A stretch of 64,000 bases of DNA from CAWEHU01 sp963808965 (GTDB lineage: Bacteria; Pseudomonadota; Alphaproteobacteria; Acetobacterales; Acetobacteraceae). Shown here one piece after another: positions 47,645 through 58,191 of the stretch. A program made the translations under genes and the position numbers. The first letter of the stretch is position 1, and each line of letters opens with the position of its first letter. The notes beneath the pieces were generated by a model. That model made no database searches and was not told the DNA's origin. It saw only the letters and a list, made by a program, of their open reading frames with translations. The DNA lies in contig CAWEHU010000005.1 of assembly GCA_963808965.1 (NCBI GenBank), positions 62,001 to 126,000 of the forward strand. The letters are read 5' to 3'.

Positions 47645-50580
47645 TCATGCCGCGCTGACTGCGGCAGAGCATTCATGGCAAATCTGCGTCGCTTCTGCAA
47701 GCAACGCGTTACTCACAGCGGCTATCGACAACCCTAGGGGGAGCAGAAATCCCCGGCCTGCGCGGCGAATGCGCTCGGCCTGCGCGCCGATGTCGAAGGC
47801 CACGACATCGAGCCCGGCCCGCCACGCCTCGGAGAGCGTGAAGCACCAGGTCTCCGGCACGATCGAAGGAAGGAACACGAGATCGGCGCATTGCGCGCGA
47901 ATGAGGGACACCGCCTCGACGCTTTCGTAGCGGCCGGTCACGAACACCCGCCCCGTCGACATCAGTTGGGCGTCGTCGACCGTATGGCCCACGACGACGA
48001 ACTCGAGCGGTAGGGCGCGCATCGCGACATCGCGCGCACAGGCGAGCAGGACCTCGTACCCTTTCTCGATCCCGATACCGCCTACCACACAGATACGCCG
48101 GACCCCGCTCCGCGCCGGGAACACGGGCTTCGGGCATTGGCCGGTCCCGTCCGTCTCCGGCGCGATCACTTCCGGCCGGACGCGCGGGAAATGCCTGTGT
48201 ATCCGTCCGGCGCAGTCTGCGGAGGGCGTCACCACCCGCCGCGCCCCGCTGAGCAACGCGGCCGAGCGCTGGCGCAAGGCACTCACCGGGATCTCCTCCT
48301 CCACGATCCGCCCGGCCTCAGCGACGCAAGCGTCGCAATGAGCGGCGTCCGGCTCGCCGCAATACCGCCGCTCCAGGCCAGCCAGCGATACGCGGGGGCA
48401 GAACCAGGCGTAGTCATGCACCTGCACCTCGTACGGCACGCCCAGCCGTTCTGCGATTTGCATAACCGCCGGATGATGCCCGAGCAGGTGATGCAAAACG
48501 ACAAAGCCCGGCCGCTCGGCTTTCAGCAATCGCAGCAATTCCCGCATTTCGTCGGGCAGCGTGAAGCGCAGGTTCGGAAAGCGGCCCGCGACCCCATCGG
48601 ACAGCAACACAGCCCGCGTCCTCGCGGCGCCGGCGACCGGCCGCAGCACGATGGGCCGGATCCCCGCATCTCGCAGCCGCTCGCACTGCGCGGCTACCGC
48701 GCGTTCGACGCCGCCGCCCTGGTCATGGGTGATGAGGATCGCGGCCCGTGGCACCGGCCGAACGCGAGCCGCGCGCCAGTCGAGGAGGTCGAGCCGGCGG
48801 CGCGCATTCGCGAGAGGATCGGCGGCGATGAAAGCGGCGACGCGCCGCTCGATATCCCGGATGCAGCCGCTCCAGTACGGCGGCGTTCCGCGCCATGAGA
48901 TGGGCGCGGCCGCCGCCGAAGGATTGGCCGCCTACATGGGCGACGAACACGCCCGGCACGGCGACATGGCGCCAGCCGAGACGCCGGCCGCGCAGGCAAA
49001 AATCATTCTCTTCGCCGTAGCCCTGGGCGAACGAATCCTCGCGGAGCAGTCCGACCGCATCCAGGCAGTCCCGCCGAATATACATGCAGAAACCGACCGT
49101 GGTGGGAACATCCACCACCACGCCGGCATTCGCCCGATGGGCCAGCGAAGCAAGGCGCGCGGTACCTGCCAGGTCCGGTACGGCGTTGCCGCCCGAGGCA
49201 TCGGGATAGCTCAGGATAGCGGCATCATTCGAAAGCGGGCTAGCCGTGCCAATCTCGGCCGCGCTGTACGCGGCCTCGCGCAACCGCGCCAGCCAGTGAG
49301 GCGGAACCAGCGTGTCGCTGTTGAGCAGCACCGCGTCCCGACGCCCGGCGGCACGCAGGCCGGCATTGGCGCTGGCCGGAAATCCGCGGTTGGCTCCATG
49401 GCGGATCAACCGGATACGCCCGACCTTCACGAGGTCGTCCAAGGCCGCTCTTAGAGTGCGATCGGGCGAACAGTCGTCCACGACGATCACGCGGGCGCCG
49501 GCTGGAACCGTCGTGAACACGCTATCGAGGCAGGCGAGGGTTTTCTCCCGATTGCCGTGCACCGGGACCACCACGTCCGTCTCACGCCGGCGCCGGACAA
49601 TAGGGGCCGGGGTGGCCCTGATCGCCGGCACCGCGACCGGGGCGGCGGACCGCCGTTGCTTGCAGACTGGATGAATTGGGCTTCCAAGCAGATCCCGCCC
49701 ATCTTCCCCGCAAACACGGACTTCTCCGGAGATGCGCGCCAGGGCCTCCCGCGGAACCTGGAAAGCGCGCGGACGAGCGAGCAATCCCCGCCCTGCGCTC
49801 TCCGTCTCCGTATCGGTTGCGGTCCACCGGAACCGGACCCGTCCCGATGAGGACACGCTCAGGACGGGGTCTCGCTCCGGGTCCCCTGGGTGCCAGGCCC
49901 AGCCCCGTAGTCCCCCCGCGTGCGCCTCGACCACACCTTCGACGCGCGCTATCGCCCCTAGCCGGACGGGACTGCCGATCAGGTCCCTCCCCCGGAGGCG
50001 AATGCTCACCTCTTCCGCGCATCTCCATTCCGCCGGAAGCGGAAGAGAAGCGGAATGCGGCTGGGGTGAAACCGGCAACGCGCGGCCGTCCAAGGCGACC
50101 TCGGGCAGGACTTCCTGATTCGACAGTCCCCATCGAAGGACCCCATCGGAGGAGAACTCCGCACCATCCGGGCATTCCGGCCTCGCGGGCGATCGCCTCC
50201 GCGACTGCGGCAGCGTCCGGCATCATCACGTTTCTCGTCAGCGCCTCTCCGAGCGCCGCAGCAGCGCCGGCCGCATCCCGCGATAACCGCCGGGCGGCGG
50301 CGAGTCCCATCCAGGCTTCCCGGACATCGTTCCGGGCCACGACTTCCTCGAGCAGCCGAACCGCCCTCGGCTCCTGCCGGGCGAGACAGACCATCGCGAG
50401 GGTGAGTTTGACGGTGTCATCAGTGGGCGCGAGACGGGACGCACGGTCCAGCCAACGAAGCGCCTCGTCCAGCCTGCCCGCGCCGGCTTCCGCCCGCCCA
50501 CGTTCCCAGGCCTCCTCGGCGAGCCGCGTCCACTCTCGGAGGGAAGTACCCTCCGTCGTGGCCGGTTCGCTTCGATTCAC
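47645..50580 (-). CDS. Giant TPR-GT2-GT4 glycosyltransferase, two frameshifts
   Basis: About 978 residues when two single extra bases are removed (in 50170-50172 and at about 48851). From the GTG at 50580: TPR-like helices (residues about 10-130), a beta-rich segment with VVEAHAGGLRGWAWHPGDP, a GT2 domain (DVVVPVHGNREKTLACLDSV, VIVVDDCSPD, LLNSDTLVP, GYGEENDFCLRGRRLGW), a bridge HPGYERRVAAFIAADPLANA and a GT4 domain (AAILITHDQGGGVERAV, ICVVGGIGIEKGYEVL, ETWCFTLSEAWRAGLDVVA). The repaired bridge reads smoothly, so one fused bifunctional enzyme is inferred rather than separate genes. It lies 13 bases after the Sel1 gene. Confidence 0.78.
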
Positions 50581-50593
50581 GCCAAGGCCTCGG

Positions 50594-52372
50594 TTAGCGT
50601 CCGACGGCGTGCTGTTCAGGCTTCTCCGTCGCAGGCGGAGACGGCAGGCCGGCCAAATCGGAGCGCGCCTCCACGAGGCCTTGCGCAACGGCGCGCTCCA
50701 GCCAGAGCCGTGCTTCGACCGGGTCGCGGGGACCGCCCAAGCCGCGGGCGAGATAGCGGCCCAGCATCATCTGCGCGTGGCCGTGGCCACCTTCAGCGGC
50801 GGCGCGGAACCAGCGTTTAGCGGTCGCGCGATCCTGCGGCACGTCGTGTCCGCCGCCGTGCAACGCTCCCATTGCGAACATCGCCCCGACATGGCCCTTG
50901 TTGGCCGCCTTCTCGTACCAGGAGAGTGCCGCCGCGTGGTCGCGCGGTCCGCCCTGTCCCGTCACCATCATGTGCCCGAGCACCGCCTGCGCGTCGATCA
51001 TGCCTGCCTCGGCGGCGCGCGCCATCCAGGCCCGCCCCTCCTCTGGATCGGCCTCGACGCCGCGGCCCTCGATCAGCATCCGCCCATACCAATACTGTGC
51101 GTTGACGACCCCGTCGGCGGCCTTGCGCAACCACTGCGCGGCCAGTCTCTCGTCCCGCTCGAAACCGACTCCCTCCGCGAGCGAGACGCCGAAGGTGAAG
51201 GCGGCGAAAAGGTCACCGGACGCGGCGGCGTCCTCGAACCAGCGCCGGGTCTTGACGAGGTCCTCGGGCGCACCCACGCCTTGCAAAACGAGATTGGCGA
51301 GATCCGCCTGCGCCTCGCGATTTCCGCCGTCCGCGGCGGCGCGGAACCAACGCGCCGCCTCTTCCGGGTCGCGGGCCACTCCCGCGCCGGTCAGATGCAA
51401 GAGGCCGAGTGCACGAGCGGCGCCGGCGTGCCCTGCCTCCCCCGACCGCCTGTACCACATCGCGGCTTCCGCATAGTTGGGCGGCAACTTCCCGCCCTTC
51501 GAATAGAGGTCGCCGACCACGGCCGCTGCCTCATGATCACCGGCCAGCGCCGCCCGTCTCAACCATAACTCGCCTTCGGACGGATTCTGCGGCACGCCCA
51601 CTCCTTCGGTGAGCGCCAATCCCCAGCGCGCCTGTCCGTTGCGATACCCCGTCTCGGCGGATTGACGGTACAACTGCGCGGCCGCGGCCGGATCGCGCTC
51701 GGTGCCCACCCCCCGCTCGGTGAGCACGCCGAGCAGATAGAACGCCATGCCCAGCCCGGCATCGGCCGCGCGGCGAAGCAGAGCCACGACCTCGCGTTGT
51801 TCGGCCTCGGTCCCGGCTCGGCGTGCCAGCGAGAGAGCATAGCCGAGGGCCCCTCGCGGCGAGCCGCCCGCAGCGGATCTCTCGTACCAGCGATGCGCCT
51901 CTTCCGGATCGCGCATCGTTTCGGGGCCGGAGGTCAAGATGTAGGCGAGCACCGACTGCCCGTCGGCGGAACCTCCCTCGGCCGCCTTGCGCGCCCATGC
52001 CGCCGCGGTTGCGAAATCGGGCTCGTGCGGTTCCACGGCCGAGAACAGCGAACCGCCCGGACGCAATTCGGCCGCGGCGGCCGTTCCCGCGCCTTGTACG
52101 TAGAGGCCTGCGAGTTGGGCTTGCGCCTCGACGAAGCCCTGCTTGGCGGCGCGCTCCAGCCAGCGCGTCCCTTCGGCAGGGCTGGCGGGAACGCCGCTCC
52201 CTTCGAGATAGCAACGGCCAACATGGAATTGCGCTTCGGCGAGCCCGGCAGCCGCCGCCCGGGCGTAAGAGCGGAACGCCTGTGCCATGCGGCCCCTTTC
52301 CGCGAGGCGCGTGGCACGCCGCAGCGACGCACCGGGCGACACAAGCGCCAGCATGGAGTCGAGCCAACGCAT
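50594..52372 (-). CDS. Sel1-like repeat protein (14 repeats)
   Basis: A 592-residue all-helical solenoid of about 14 Sel1 repeats, each near 36 residues and ending in patterns such as WLRRAALAG or WYRRSGEAG, filling residues about 45-575. No signal peptide or membrane segment is visible, so it is predicted cytosolic; Sel1 proteins act as protein-binding scaffolds. It lies 47 bases after hlyD and 13 before the giant glycosyltransferase, suggesting it bridges the secretion and glycosylation machinery (inference). Confidence 0.9.
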   Translation of the reverse strand: MRWLDSMLALVSPGASLRRATRLAERGRMAQAFRSYARAAAAGLAEAQFHVGRCYLEGSGVPASPAEGTRWLERAAKQGFVEAQAQLAGLYVQGAGTAAAAELRPGGSLFSAVEPHEPDFATAAAWARKAAEGGSADGQSVLAYILTSGPETMRDPEEAHRWYERSAAGGSPRGALGYALSLARRAGTEAEQREVVALLRRAADAGLGMAFYLLGVLTERGVGTERDPAAAAQLYRQSAETGYRNGQARWGLALTEGVGVPQNPSEGELWLRRAALAGDHEAAAVVGDLYSKGGKLPPNYAEAAMWYRRSGEAGHAGAARALGLLHLTGAGVARDPEEAARWFRAAADGGNREAQADLANLVLQGVGAPEDLVKTRRWFEDAAASGDLFAAFTFGVSLAEGVGFERDERLAAQWLRKAADGVVNAQYWYGRMLIEGRGVEADPEEGRAWMARAAEAGMIDAQAVLGHMMVTGQGGPRDHAAALSWYEKAANKGHVGAMFAMGALHGGGHDVPQDRATAKRWFRAAAEGGHGHAQMMLGRYLARGLGGPRDPVEARLWLERAVAQGLVEARSDLAGLPSPPATEKPEQHAVGR

Positions 52373-52419
52373 TTGTTCTCAGGCCACCAAGAGGTTCGCG
52401 TGCTTCCTAGGCGCCTCTA

Positions 52420-53790
52420 TCAAGGCTCGCGCATTCCCTCGGAAGCGACCGGCAGCACCCGACCCAAGAGATAGGCCAGCACGGTGCGCTTGCCCACCTT
52501 GATGTCGGCCGTGACCGGCATACCCGGCGCGATGTGAAAGCCCGGCGCCACATCGTGCAGATCGACGGAGTTGATCGCGATGCGCGCCCGGTAGAACGGC
52601 TCGGTGCTGCTCTGGGGGACGGGGACCGCGCCAATACCGGTGCGGCTGCGCGCCTCATCCGCGCCCGTGAAACTGTCCGCGCTGATGGTGCGCACCGTTC
52701 CCGTAGCCATGCCGTACTGGTGGTAGGGAAATGTGTCGAACTTGACCGCGACCGGATCGCCGAGATGCACGAAACCGTCGTCGCGGCCGGAGATGTTCGC
52801 CTCGACTTCCAGCGGAACGTCGGTCGGCACGAGGGTGATGAATTGATCCCCCGACTGCAGCACCGATCCGACCGAAACCTTGGCTATCGTCAGCACCGTC
52901 GAGTCCCGCTCCGCCCGCAATTCGACCAGCTGTCGGCGAAGCTGCGCCTTGTTCAGGTTCTCCCGCGCATCGCTCAGTGTCCGGGTCTGCTCGGCGAGCT
53001 TCTGGGAAACTTCGGCACGCCAGTTCTGTTGATACGCGTCGCGTTCGGCGACCAAAGCCGCGATATCGCGCTTGGCGCTTTCCGCGGTTTCGGTTGCGTT
53101 CTCGAGTCCGCGCGTCATCTCGAGGCGGCTATCGGTCGCCGCGAGGGAGTTGAGGCGACTGCCGACCTGCAGGCGCTCCAATTCCTTCCGCATTACTTCG
53201 ACGTTCCGCGCAACGTCCAGCCGCTGGCGATAAGCATTCGTGTCCGCCTGGTTGCGGGCGACCGTCGCCATCAGGCCGCTGATCTTCTGCTGGTAGTTCT
53301 CCAGCCGGAAACTGCGCTCCGACTCGCGCTGCGCGTAGATCGCCGCCTGGAGTGAGAGCGCCGGATCGAGCCCCGTGTAGGTGAACGGCTTGCCCTCGGC
53401 CTCTGCCTGAAGGCGCGACACCTCGGCCTGGAGGCTGGCAACCTGCGCCTGCAACGCGCCCACGTCCGCCGCCGCGAAGGTGGGATCGAGCCGGGCGAGA
53501 AGATCGCCGGCCTTCACCATCTGCCCTTCCCGGACGTTGATGGAACGGACGATGGCCGTCTCGAGCGGTTGCACGACCGTGGTCGGAGCCTCGGACACGA
53601 CCTTTCCCTGCGCGGTCACGACCTTGTCGATCGGGATCAGCCCCATCGGGAGCAGGCACACGAAGAACAGGCTCGTGATCAGCCAGACGGTGCCGCGCGC
53701 GACACGGGGTACCGGCGTCGTGAGAATCGCGGCCGAGGGCGACTGGAATTCGAGGATCGCGGGAAGCGTGGCGTCGTTCCGGTCCTCCAT
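52420..53790 (-). CDS. Type I secretion membrane fusion protein, HlyD family
   Basis: A 456-residue periplasmic adaptor. A short cytosolic N-terminus is followed by one membrane anchor (VWLITSLFFVCLLPMGLIPI, about 33-52), a lipoyl-like strand (VVQPLETAIVRSINVREGQ), long coiled-coil hairpins (about 110-300) and a C-terminal beta-barrel (DVPLEVEANISGRDDGFVHL, APGFHIAPGMPVTADI). It links the inner-membrane ABC transporter to a TolC-like outer-membrane channel, which is not encoded here. The ATG at 53790 lies 4 bases after the ABC transporter stop. Confidence 0.92.
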   Translation of the reverse strand: MEDRNDATLPAILEFQSPSAAILTTPVPRVARGTVWLITSLFFVCLLPMGLIPIDKVVTAQGKVVSEAPTTVVQPLETAIVRSINVREGQMVKAGDLLARLDPTFAAADVGALQAQVASLQAEVSRLQAEAEGKPFTYTGLDPALSLQAAIYAQRESERSFRLENYQQKISGLMATVARNQADTNAYRQRLDVARNVEVMRKELERLQVGSRLNSLAATDSRLEMTRGLENATETAESAKRDIAALVAERDAYQQNWRAEVSQKLAEQTRTLSDARENLNKAQLRRQLVELRAERDSTVLTIAKVSVGSVLQSGDQFITLVPTDVPLEVEANISGRDDGFVHLGDPVAVKFDTFPYHQYGMATGTVRTISADSFTGADEARSRTGIGAVPVPQSSTEPFYRARIAINSVDLHDVAPGFHIAPGMPVTADIKVGKRTVLAYLLGRVLPVASEGMREP

Positions 53791-53794
53791 CGGC

Positions 53795-56121
53795 TCAATC
53801 CCCTTGGGCGAATGCTGGAGCAAGAGCTGCATGGCGTGGACCTTGAGTGTCGAGGTGGCGGTTCTGCTGCGCCCAGAGCTGGCGATAAAGGGAGCAGCGC
53901 TCGAGCAGAGTCCGGTGCGGTGCGATGTCGACCGCCTGGCCCTTTTCGAGAACGAGGATTCTGATCGCACTCCGTCAATGACGAGAGGCGATGCGAGACG
54001 ATCACCATCGTCCGTCCGCGCGCGATGCGGAGCAGGTTGGCGTTGACCAGCGCTTCGCTCTCCGGGTCGAGCGCGCTCGTGGCTTCGTCCAAAAGCAGGA
54101 TGCGCGGGTCGGTAATGAGGGCGCGGGCGATCGCGAGACGCTGCCGCTGGCCGCCGGACAGATTGGGCGAGCCCTCCTCGATGAAGGTCTCGTACCCGTT
54201 CGGCATTCGCTCGATGAATTCTTCTGCGCCGGCGAGCCGCGCGGCGCGGACCGCGTCCTCGAGCGTCAGCCCCGGCCGGCCCGCGATGATGTTGTCGCGA
54301 ATCGAGCCGCGAAACAGGAAATTGTCCTGTAGCACCACGCCGAAGCTCTGGCGCAGATGCCGCAGATTGATCTCCCGCAAATCGGAGCCGTCGATCTTTA
54401 CGAAGCCGCTATATTCGCGATTGATGCCTTGGAGCAGCCGCGTCAGGGTCGATTTGCCCGAGCCGCTGCGCCCCACGACACCGAGCATCGTGCCGGCGGG
54501 GATCGAGAACGAGAATCCGGTCCAGCGCAGGGACCTTGGTGCCCCCGTACGTGAAGGTCACGTCGTCGAAGCTGATGCCGCCGGCGAATCGCGGCCGCAG
54601 CCCCCCGGAAGCCACATCGGATTCGAGCGGACGGTTCAGGACGGAGGCCGCCTCGCTGATCGACGAGCCGACTTCCTCGTAGTCCTCGATCAGCTTGGCC
54701 AGCCCGACGAGAGGCTGCGCGACCCGCATGCTCAACATCATGAAGGCGAACAGCGCGCCGACCGCGTAGCCGGTCTGGTCCTGCAAGGCGAGATACGCGC
54801 CCACCAACACGACACCGATCGACATGAAGCGTTCGATCGGCGTGACCAAGGTTTGCGGCCAGTTGCTCAGCTTGCCGAAAGCGAGCCGCCATCTGCCGGC
54901 CTCGGCCACCCTTGCGTCCCACAGGGATTTGCGCTGGGCCTCGATCGCGAGCGACTTCACGGTGCGAATGCCGAATATCGTCTCGCCGAGCGCCGACGCC
55001 TTTTCGGTCTCCGCCGCTACGACTTTCTGGAACACCGTCCTCAGCGGCCGCAGAAAGGCGAGGATGATGAGCATGATCAGGCCCGAACCCGCGAGCACGA
55101 TCCAGGCGAGCGAGGGGTTCAAATAGAAGAGAAACGGCACCAGGACCACGAGCGTCATGAGATCGAGGAACGTGGTCAGCAGCTTGCCGGTCAGGAAGTC
55201 GCGGACTTTGTACACCTGACCGATCTTGTGCATCGACTCGCCGGCCGGGTGCCGCTCGAAGTAGTCGAGCGGTAGACGCAGCAGGCGGTTGAAGATGTGC
55301 AGGTTGAGCCGGGCGTCCAGCCGAGTGCCGACCACGACAACGATCAGCCGGCGCGCGTGGCCCAGCACGCCCTCATAAATCACCCCGATCAGCAGAATGG
55401 CGCCGAGCAAGGCCAATGTCGCGGTGCTGTGATGGGTGAGAACCTTGTCCACGACCGTCATCACCAGCAGCGGCGGGAAGATGGTCAGAAAACTCAGCGT
55501 CAGCGAAGCGAATGCGATATCGCGCAGCGAACGTCGCTCCCGCATGACGAGGGAGCCGAGCCAGCCAAGCGTGAACGGAGCGTCGGCTTCGGGGGCGCCA
55601 CGCTCGGCCCGCAGCAGCACCGCTTCCCCGGACCATACCTGGCTCAACCGCAGCTCATCGACCGCTATGGCCGGTTTGGAGGACGGCGCGGCCGGGTCCT
55701 TTATTAGAACGACATTCTGTTCGGCGTTTACGCCGGTCAGCAAGCCCGCGCCGCCGTCGGTGAATAGCAGGACAACCGGGCCGCTATCCTGCAAGCGCAT
55801 CAGGTTACGCCACTTAAGACGTACGGCCCGAGCCCACATGCCTGAGCCCTGCACCCATTTCGACAGTGCGGCCGCGCCCGGCGACCTCTCTCCAGGCTCC
55901 CCGCGGAACTCGGCTGGGTCCAGTTCGATCCCACAAAACCGTGCGGCGACCGCGATCGCTTGCAAGCGAGGATCGACATCCGGCGCGATCGGGCCGAGTG
56001 TCACGGCCGCGATCGGAATCGCGCCAATACCCTCGTCGGAAACCGCCTCGGGTCCCGCATGGGTCACATCGCCAGTGCGTCCGGCAGCTGCACCGGATCG
56101 GTGTGCTTCAGGTCTATCCAC
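53795..56121 (-). CDS. Type I secretion ABC transporter/permease, two frameshifts
   Basis: About 775 residues over three frames; extra bases at about 54516 and 53964 explain the breaks (restoring LDRFSFSIPAGTMLGVVG and SLTECDRILVLEKG). Domains: an N-terminal C39-peptidase-like domain (about 20-155) without the catalytic Cys, six transmembrane helices, and an ATPase with Walker A GRSGSGKST, Q-loop VVLQDNFLF, signature NLSGGQRQR, Walker B ILLLDEATSALD and switch His in VSHRLS. This is the HlyB-type exporter. The GTG at 56121 is chosen for the AAGGGAA ribosome site and because the C39-like domain follows. Confidence 0.87.
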
Positions 56122-56361
56122 GTATTGGTTCCCTTGCGAGGCGCTCGGTACGAGGCCTCCCGGTGGTGGTACGGAGCAAAAACAGGTTCTTAGGGGTCGG
56201 GCCCCGCGTTTCTGCGGCGCAGTATGCCTACGCGCGTAGCGCGAATCAACAACCAATGGTTGCTCGCGTCCCGTGAAAGAGCGGCGCACTTTACCATTAG
56301 CCGGAAGCGCCGCAGGCTGCGACCCGCAGGCTGGGGTCCTGAGACGGATGGGGAAGGCCAA

Positions 56362-57555
56362 ATGGTGGCGCTTGACGACACGGTCGAGGCATTCGTTCCC
56401 GGGGGCCGTGCAGAACAGATGCCGCTGGCGGAGGGACGCCTCTCGGGCCTCACCTTCGCCGCGAAGGATCTCTACGATGTAGCGGGCGTCTTGACGACGT
56501 ACGGCAATCCCGATTGGGCGCGTACCCATCCGCCCGCCATCGCGACGGCCCCGGTCATTCTTTCACTGCTGCAAGCCGGGGCCTGGCTGATCGGCAAGAC
56601 CAAGACAGTCGAGCTGGCCTACGGGTTGACCGGGGAGAATGTCTGGCACGGCACCCCGCTAAACCCCCGTGCGCCGGAGCGTTTTCCAGGCGGTTCGAGC
56701 TGCGGCTCCGCGGCGGCGGTCGCTGCGGGACTGGTCGATTTCGCTCTCGGATCGGATACCGGCGGCTCGGTCCGCATTCCGGCAAGTTATTGCGGCCTGT
56801 TCGGTATTCGCCCGAGTTTCGGGGCGATCAGCATGGCCGGGGCGTGCTCGCTCGCACCGAGCTTTGATACGTGCGGCTGGTTCGCCGCTACCGCAGGAGT
56901 CCTGGCTCGGGTTGGCGAGGCGCTCCTTCCCGGCGGCGGCGAAGCCGTCGACGGCCCCTTGCTGCGCGTCGAGGAAGCCTGGATCAACGCCGACCCGGAG
57001 GTCGCCCGGGTGCTCCATCCGGCGCTCGCCAAGATCGGCCAGCTCCTGGGACGTCCGCTTCCGCTGCACCTCGCGCCCGAGGGCTTGGACACGTTCTATG
57101 ACCATTTTCGGAGTGCACAGGCCGAGGAGGTCTGGGCGACGCTCGGCCAGTGGGTGTCCACCCATCGGCCCCGGTTCGGCCCAGGTGTTGCCCAGCGGTT
57201 CGCCGCGGCCGAGACTCTGGACCCTGCTCTCCCAGTCGCCGGACGGGCGTTCCGGCGGATGCTCCAGGCCCGTATCCGCCCTCTCCTCGCGGGCGGGGCC
57301 GTCCTGGTATACCCGACCAGCCCCTGCCCGGCCCCGCTGCTCACCGCAAGCCTCTCCGAGCAGGACGCGGTCAGGGAGGCCACCATCGGCGTGACCGCGA
57401 TCGCGGGTTTCTGCGGGCTTCCGGAAGTGACGCTCCCGGCCGGAACGGTTGGAGGAGCACCGGTCGGCTTGTCGCTGACCGCGGCGCCCGGTCGCGACCA
57501 CGCTCTGCTCGCGCTGGCGCAGGAAGTCGCCGGCACTCTCGGGCTGCCAGTCTGA
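56362..57555 (+). CDS. Amidase (amidase signature family)
   Basis: A 397-residue serine amidase. The Ser-cisSer-Lys triad is visible: Lys in LIGKTKTVELAYG, Ser in GGSSCGSAAAVAAG and the nucleophile region in LGSDTGGSVRIPASYCG. It hydrolyses an amide (acetamide, indoleacetamide and similar; substrate unknown). The ATG at 56362 has GGGAAGG upstream; a longer in-frame extension lacks family similarity. The acetyltransferase gene starts 4 bases after its stop. Confidence 0.87.
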   Translation: MVALDDTVEAFVPGGRAEQMPLAEGRLSGLTFAAKDLYDVAGVLTTYGNPDWARTHPPAIATAPVILSLLQAGAWLIGKTKTVELAYGLTGENVWHGTPLNPRAPERFPGGSSCGSAAAVAAGLVDFALGSDTGGSVRIPASYCGLFGIRPSFGAISMAGACSLAPSFDTCGWFAATAGVLARVGEALLPGGGEAVDGPLLRVEEAWINADPEVARVLHPALAKIGQLLGRPLPLHLAPEGLDTFYDHFRSAQAEEVWATLGQWVSTHRPRFGPGVAQRFAAAETLDPALPVAGRAFRRMLQARIRPLLAGGAVLVYPTSPCPAPLLTASLSEQDAVREATIGVTAIAGFCGLPEVTLPAGTVGGAPVGLSLTAAPGRDHALLALAQEVAGTLGLPV

Positions 57556-57559
57556 TTCC

Positions 57560-58120
57560 ATGCCCGAGACCTCTGGCATGCTGATCCGGAATGCCGTCGA
57601 TGCGGACGTAGCGGAGATTCAGTCGATTTACGCCCATCACGTCCTGCACGGCACCGGCACATTCGAGGAAGCGCCTCCCTCGGTGGAAGAGATGATGGAG
57701 CGTTTCCATACGGGCCGGGCGCGCCGCTGGGCTTGGCTGGTCGCCGTGGACGCGACCGGCGTCCTTGGCTTCGCCTATTTCAGCCAGTTCCGGCAGCGCG
57801 CCGCATATCGTTTCACTGCCGAGAACAGCATTTACGTCCGCGACGATGTACGCGGTCAGGGGGTCGGCAAGGCGCTTGTCGCCCGGCTTCTCGCGGATGC
57901 CACGGCACGCGGGTTCCGCCAAATGATCGCGGTAATCGGCGATTCCGAGAATGTCGGCTCGATCGGCGTGCATGCGAGCCTCGGCTTCCACCGCATCGGA
58001 ATCCTGCGCGCCGCCGGGTTTAAGTTCGGACGGTGGCTGGACGTGGTGTACATGCAGCGCGCACTCGGCGAAGGCGAGGCCAGCATCCCGCGCCAGTCGG
58101 ACAGGGGCGGCACGGACTAG
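57560..58120 (+). CDS. GNAT acetyltransferase, phosphinothricin/methionine-sulfoximine type
   Basis: A 186-residue acetyltransferase. The opening IRNAVDADVAEIQSIYAHHV, TFEEAPPSVEEM, the acetyl-CoA site VRGQGVGKALVARLL and the ending SIGVHASLGFHRIGIL match the Pat/YncA group, which N-acetylates amino-acid analogues such as methionine sulfoximine. The true substrate is not known. Coupled to the amidase gene. Confidence 0.83.
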   Translation: MPETSGMLIRNAVDADVAEIQSIYAHHVLHGTGTFEEAPPSVEEMMERFHTGRARRWAWLVAVDATGVLGFAYFSQFRQRAAYRFTAENSIYVRDDVRGQGVGKALVARLLADATARGFRQMIAVIGDSENVGSIGVHASLGFHRIGILRAAGFKFGRWLDVVYMQRALGEGEASIPRQSDRGGTD

Positions 58121-58191
58121 CAAACTCACGTTCGACTCGGGTCAACAACCGGCTGTTATAAGGGGCCTCGGACCCAGGGAGGCTCGGCTCC

